Source of the DNA: Flavobacterium sp. Root901
Lineage (GTDB): Bacteria > Bacteroidota > Bacteroidia > Flavobacteriales > Flavobacteriaceae
Direction of reading: 5' to 3'
NCBI RefSeq assembly: GCF_001429765.1
Contig: NZ_LMJB01000005.1
Coordinates: 1,207,556 to 1,271,555 of the forward strand
DNA length: 64,000 nucleotides
In this document: positions 60,280 through 64,000 of the stretch, piece after piece
Layout: every line of letters begins with the position of its first letter
Position numbering within the stretch: the stretch's first letter is position 1
The notes under the pieces: model-generated
The model's input: only the letters and a program-made list of their open reading frames with translations
Databases searched by the model: none
What the model was told of the DNA's origin: nothing
Translations under genes and position numbers: made by a program

Positions 60280-62187
60280 ATGAAATTTACCTTTTACGGG
60301 CTGTTTTTTTTCTTTTTTTCCCTTGTCTCTTCTGCCCAGAAGATTGATTATTCTGCCCTTACTATTTCCGATAGCTTAAAAGAAAATGCGAATGCTGTTG
60401 TTCGATTTTATCAGACAGATATTTCTATTTTATCGCAGCGAAGTATGGTTATTAAAACAAACAGAATTGTTACTGTTTTTAATGAAAAAGGGTTTGATGC
60501 AACAGATGCTTATGAATTTTATGACAAATCAAGTTCTATTAAAGATATTGAGGCGATAATTTATGACGCCTTTGGAAAAGAAATAAAAAAAATAAAAAGA
60601 AAAGACTTCAAAGACCAAAGTGTTGTTGGCGGAGGAACACTTTTCTCAGACAACAGGTATATGTATCTCGACTATACACCAGTTTCCTATCCATTTACAG
60701 TTGAATTTATAAGTGAAGTTCAAACCTCGTCCACAGCATTTATTCCGAGATGGATGCCTTTAAACGGATATAATATAAGCGTAGAAAAATCTGTCTTAAA
60801 TGTTATTTACCCTGAAAATTTAGGATTTAAAAAGAAAGAACTTCAGTTTTCAAATTTTAAAATCAAAAAGGTAAAAGATATAAATACACAGCTTTCATAT
60901 ACGGTAACAAATATACAGGCTCAAAAATATGAAGATTTGAGTCCGTCTAAAGGAGAATTATTTCCAAAGGTTTTGATGGGATTAGAGCTATTTCATTTAG
61001 AAGGGGTTGATGGAACTGCTAAAGACTGGGTTGACTTTGGAAAATGGTATTCTGAAAAAATATTAGCGGGTACCACAGATTTACCTGAAGAAACAAAAGC
61101 AAAAATAAAATCTCTTGTGGGTAATGAGAAAGACCCAATAAAGAAAGCTAAAATCGTTTACGATTTTGTTCAGAAAAAATCAAGATATGTAAGTATTCAG
61201 GTTGGAATTGGGGGCTGGAGACCCATGCTCGCAACAGATGTTGATCGCTTAGGATATGGTGATTGTAAAGCATTAACTAATTATACGAAAGCACTTTTAG
61301 ACGCAGTTGATGTTCCTTCTTATAATACAGTTTTATATGGAGATGAATATAAAACAGATATAGCAGCAGATTTTGTTTCCATGCAGGGTAATCATATGAT
61401 TTTATCTATTCCAAATGGTAACAATTACACATGGTTAGAATGTACAAGTCAGGATGATCCGTTTGGATATCAGGGAACATTTACTGATGATCGTGATGTT
61501 TTAGTTATTAAGCCGGATGGCGGAGAAATTATTAGAACTAAAATCTACGATGATAAAAGCAACACTCAAATTGACAAAGGAATATTTACAATAGATGAAA
61601 AAGGAAATTTTTCCGGATCAGTTTCAATTATTTCAGAAGGGTCACAATATAGTTCTAAATATAAATTAGAAAGTATGCAGCCTACTGATAAAGAAAAGCA
61701 CTACAAAAGTTATTGGAACAATATCAATAATTTAAAATTGGGTAAAATAGCATTTACAAATGACAAAGATAATGTTCGTTTTTCTGAAGATGTACAAATA
61801 AGCGCATCAGATTATGGTATGATTTCAGGGAACAAAATGATTTTTGCTGTTGATGCTTTTAATCAAAATTCAGATAACGTTAAACGAATCAGAAATCGTA
61901 AAAATCCATTTTTAATTCAGCGTGGATATTTAGATACAGATGAAATTGAGATTAATCTGCCAGCAGGTTTTTCTATTGAATTTCTGCCTTCAAATTTTGA
62001 ATTAAAAGGAAAATTTGGAGAATACAAAACCGAGATCATTAAAAAAGACAATAACAAATTGACTTATAAACGATCTATGTTTTTAAACAAAGGAAAATAT
62101 TCTAATAAAGAATATGACGAATACAGGCTTTTTATGGAACAGGTTTCAAGAAATGACAATGCCAAAATTATATTAAACAAGAACTAA
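60280..62187 (+). CDS. DUF3857 and transglutaminase-like domain protein, copy 1
   Basis: The 635-residue exported protein has a Sec signal (MKFTFYGLFFFFFSLVSSAQ). A beta-rich DUF3857 domain follows (about 45-220; IEAIIYDAFGKEIKKIKRKD, YLDYTPVSYPFTVEFISEVQ), then a transglutaminase-like core with Cys329 in GYGDCKALTNYTK and His372 in GNHMILSI, so two of the three catalytic residues are clear. A C-terminal beta domain closes it. This family is widespread in Bacteroidota and of unknown function, presumably periplasmic. A paralogue lies 29 bp downstream. Confidence 0.87.
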   Translation: MKFTFYGLFFFFFSLVSSAQKIDYSALTISDSLKENANAVVRFYQTDISILSQRSMVIKTNRIVTVFNEKGFDATDAYEFYDKSSSIKDIEAIIYDAFGKEIKKIKRKDFKDQSVVGGGTLFSDNRYMYLDYTPVSYPFTVEFISEVQTSSTAFIPRWMPLNGYNISVEKSVLNVIYPENLGFKKKELQFSNFKIKKVKDINTQLSYTVTNIQAQKYEDLSPSKGELFPKVLMGLELFHLEGVDGTAKDWVDFGKWYSEKILAGTTDLPEETKAKIKSLVGNEKDPIKKAKIVYDFVQKKSRYVSIQVGIGGWRPMLATDVDRLGYGDCKALTNYTKALLDAVDVPSYNTVLYGDEYKTDIAADFVSMQGNHMILSIPNGNNYTWLECTSQDDPFGYQGTFTDDRDVLVIKPDGGEIIRTKIYDDKSNTQIDKGIFTIDEKGNFSGSVSIISEGSQYSSKYKLESMQPTDKEKHYKSYWNNINNLKLGKIAFTNDKDNVRFSEDVQISASDYGMISGNKMIFAVDAFNQNSDNVKRIRNRKNPFLIQRGYLDTDEIEINLPAGFSIEFLPSNFELKGKFGEYKTEIIKKDNNKLTYKRSMFLNKGKYSNKEYDEYRLFMEQVSRNDNAKIILNKN

Positions 62188-62216
62188 CCAAAATCAAAAA
62201 ATAAATAAACATAATA

Positions 62217-64000
62217 ATGAAAATCATTAAATTTTTTAGCCTGGCAATTGTATTGCTTTTTATCTCAGAAGCATCTGCACAGGAATTTAAATTAGGAAAA
62301 GTTTCTATTGAGGAACTAAAAGAAAAGAGACATGCTATCGATACATCAGCCGTCGCTACAATTCTTTACAAGAAAGGAAATGTAAGACTAGACTATAATC
62401 AAAATGACGGATTTGTTTTGACAACTGAAGTAGAAACCCGTATCAAAATATATAAAAAAGAAGGGGCTAATTATGCGAACCAAACCATAAATTATACTAT
62501 TTCAGGAAATTCAAAAGAAAGTATTCAAATATCAGATGCTAATACTTTTAATTTAGTAAATGGGAAAATTGAAAAGACAAAACTTAAAAGTGATGGAATA
62601 TTTGACCAGCTTGTACATAAATTTTTAGGGCGTAAAAAAATTACGATGCCAAATATAGTTGAAGGTTCTGTGATTGAATTTAAGTATACGGTTAAATCTC
62701 CGTATGTGTCATGGATGCGTGACTGGAATTTTCAATATGATATTCCGGTAAATTATTCAGAGTTTACGACTAATATACCTGAGTATTATGTTTTTAATGT
62801 GATGCAGAAAGGATACGTTTTTCCAAAAGTTACAAAAGACAGAAAGAGTGCTTCAATTATTCTTACCAGTAAAGAGAGACCAGATGCCCATGGTAATGGT
62901 GGAGCAACATCATTCTCTCAGGATAAAATAGATTATTTTGAAGATAAAACAACTTATGTAATTGATAATGTACCAGGAATAAAAGAAGAATCTTTTGTAA
63001 GCAATATTGATAATTACAGAGCAGCTTTATCTTATGAATTATCTGTTGTTAAATGGCCTAATACACCAATTAAATCCTATTCGTCAGATTGGAATTCTGT
63101 AGTAAAAACAATTTATGATTATGATGATTTTGGCCCTGAATTAAATAAAACTGGTTATTTTGAAGATGATGTAAAAGCCATTTTGGCAGGAAAAAATACT
63201 CCTGAAGAAAAAATAGTAACAGTTTTAAATTATGTTAAATCTAGAGTGAAATGGGATGAATACCAAAGCTATACATGTGATAAAGGAGTTAAAAAAGCGT
63301 ATCAGGAAAAAACAGGAAATTGTGCTGAAATAAACCTTATGCTTACAGCAATGCTTCGTTACGCAGGTTTAACAGCAAATCCGGTTTTAGTAAGTACACG
63401 TTCTAACGGAATTCCTTTATTCCCTAACCGAACAGCATTCAATTATGTAATTGCAGCGGTTGAAACTCCAAATGGGAATATCTTACTTGACGCAACAGAT
63501 AAATTTTCGACTCCAAATGTTTTGCCGCTAAGAGCATTGAACTGGAATGGACGTTTAATTAGAAAAGACGGAACCTCTGAAGAAGTAGATTTAATGCCAA
63601 AAAAAGTTTCGGGTGATAACGTATTTATGAATTACAGTATAGATCCGGAAGGAAAAGTGACAGGAAAAACCAGAAGGCAGTATACAGACTATAATGCTAT
63701 GGTTGTCAGAGATAATATTAGCAGTCAAAAAGAAGAGGAATATCTTGAAAAACTGGAAGATCGAAATAATAAAATTGAGATCAGTGAGTATACTAAAACC
63801 AATGAAAAAGATATTTTACTGCCAATTATTGAAACTTATTCTTTTGCAGGCACAAATTTATGCGAACTTATTGGAGGAAAAATTTATGTAAATCCATTAT
63901 TATTTTTTACAGAAGATAAAAATCAATTTACACAGGAAGTTAGAGAATATCCGGTAGATTTTAGTTATCCTTTTGCTGATAAATACAATATTACAATTCA
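62217..64000 (+). CDS. DUF3857 and transglutaminase-like domain protein, copy 2 (partial, runs off the window)
   Basis: From ATG 62217 the frame stays open to the window end (594 complete codons). The product has a Sec signal (MKIIKFFSLAIVLLFISEAS, cut after AQ). A DUF3857-like domain follows (KITMPNIVEGSVIEFKYTVK, YVSWMRDWNFQYDIPVNYS), then a transglutaminase-like core with Cys369 in GNCAEINLMLTAMLRYAG. At the place of the catalytic His of copy 1 it has FNYVIAAV (Tyr410), so it may be a binding rather than a catalytic version. The 65-codon frame at 63694 is a shadow. Confidence 0.85.
   Translation, partial: MKIIKFFSLAIVLLFISEASAQEFKLGKVSIEELKEKRHAIDTSAVATILYKKGNVRLDYNQNDGFVLTTEVETRIKIYKKEGANYANQTINYTISGNSKESIQISDANTFNLVNGKIEKTKLKSDGIFDQLVHKFLGRKKITMPNIVEGSVIEFKYTVKSPYVSWMRDWNFQYDIPVNYSEFTTNIPEYYVFNVMQKGYVFPKVTKDRKSASIILTSKERPDAHGNGGATSFSQDKIDYFEDKTTYVIDNVPGIKEESFVSNIDNYRAALSYELSVVKWPNTPIKSYSSDWNSVVKTIYDYDDFGPELNKTGYFEDDVKAILAGKNTPEEKIVTVLNYVKSRVKWDEYQSYTCDKGVKKAYQEKTGNCAEINLMLTAMLRYAGLTANPVLVSTRSNGIPLFPNRTAFNYVIAAVETPNGNILLDATDKFSTPNVLPLRALNWNGRLIRKDGTSEEVDLMPKKVSGDNVFMNYSIDPEGKVTGKTRRQYTDYNAMVVRDNISSQKEEEYLEKLEDRNNKIEISEYTKTNEKDILLPIIETYSFAGTNLCELIGGKIYVNPLLFFTEDKNQFTQEVREYPVDFSYPFADKYNITI

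Overview
The window looks like a chromosome segment of a Flavobacterium (Bacteroidota), close to the F. johnsoniae type. Reasons: AT-rich DNA with TAnnTTTG -7 boxes and no clear Shine-Dalgarno sites; a type IX secretion sorting domain; TonB-dependent receptors with carboxypeptidase-regulatory-like N-domains; Bacteroidota-only families (DUF4271, DUF4296, DUF3857, DUF6443-type Rhs proteins, BACON-like lipoprotein); and uroporphyrinogen-III synthase next to DUF4271. No rRNA, tRNA, IS element, CRISPR array or replication origin was recognised.

Layout. 0-1 kb: end of a NarL-type sensor kinase and its LuxR-type regulator. 1-10 kb: housekeeping genes (YugP-like protease, Lrp regulator, HemD, DUF4271, dolichyl-phosphate-mannose-synthase-like transferase, dihydroorotase, DUF4296 lipoprotein, SDR epimerase, TyrRS, LuxE-like acyltransferase). 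10.7-18.1 kb: an AT-richer island with two Sec-exported Rhs/YD-repeat proteins in tandem. The second ends in a complete M23 (LytM) peptidase domain and overlaps a small lipoprotein gene, which reads as a toxin-immunity arrangement. 18.4-26.8 kb: a T9SS mini-protein, a beta-helix lipoprotein and a TonB receptor, then PhoB/PhoR-like regulators and a phosphate-selective porin. GTAACA/TTAACA repeats phased at 11 or 22 bp sit in the two promoter regions, so this looks like a phosphate-starvation cluster. 26.8-47.7 kb: envelope proteins, twin membrane-bound AraC regulators beside a TonB-type barrel, aspartokinase, fructose-1,6-bisphosphatase, a dCMP deaminase/CtpA pair and small membrane proteins. 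48-51.6 kb: class I ribonucleotide reductase (nrdB, nrdA). 51.6-53.6 kb: an accessory insertion with a stand-alone reverse transcriptase preceded by two 113-bp direct repeats in a 0.6-kb stretch with no convincing gene. 53.7-58.2 kb: an aromatic amino-acid operon (pheA, aminotransferase, tyrA, DAHP synthase-chorismate mutase) led by a Phe/Tyr-rich leader peptide and a transcription attenuator. 58.2-64 kb: REP-like palindromes, rsgA, dtd and two DUF3857/transglutaminase proteins, the last cut by the window edge.

How the genes work together. The fused DAHP synthase-chorismate mutase supplies prephenate, PheA and TyrA split it towards Phe and Tyr, and the aminotransferase finishes both. The leader peptide senses charged tRNA-Phe/Tyr. 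The Pho cluster couples a two-component system to outer-membrane uptake. Intergenic DNA is unusually rich in dispersed palindromes and in short 7- or 8-bp tandem words, several placed symmetrically around terminators.

The strongest candidates for something undescribed are the reverse-transcriptase locus with its duplicated, hairpin-rich upstream segment and the Rhs-M23-lipoprotein module. The pheA attenuator is the most completely readable regulatory device.
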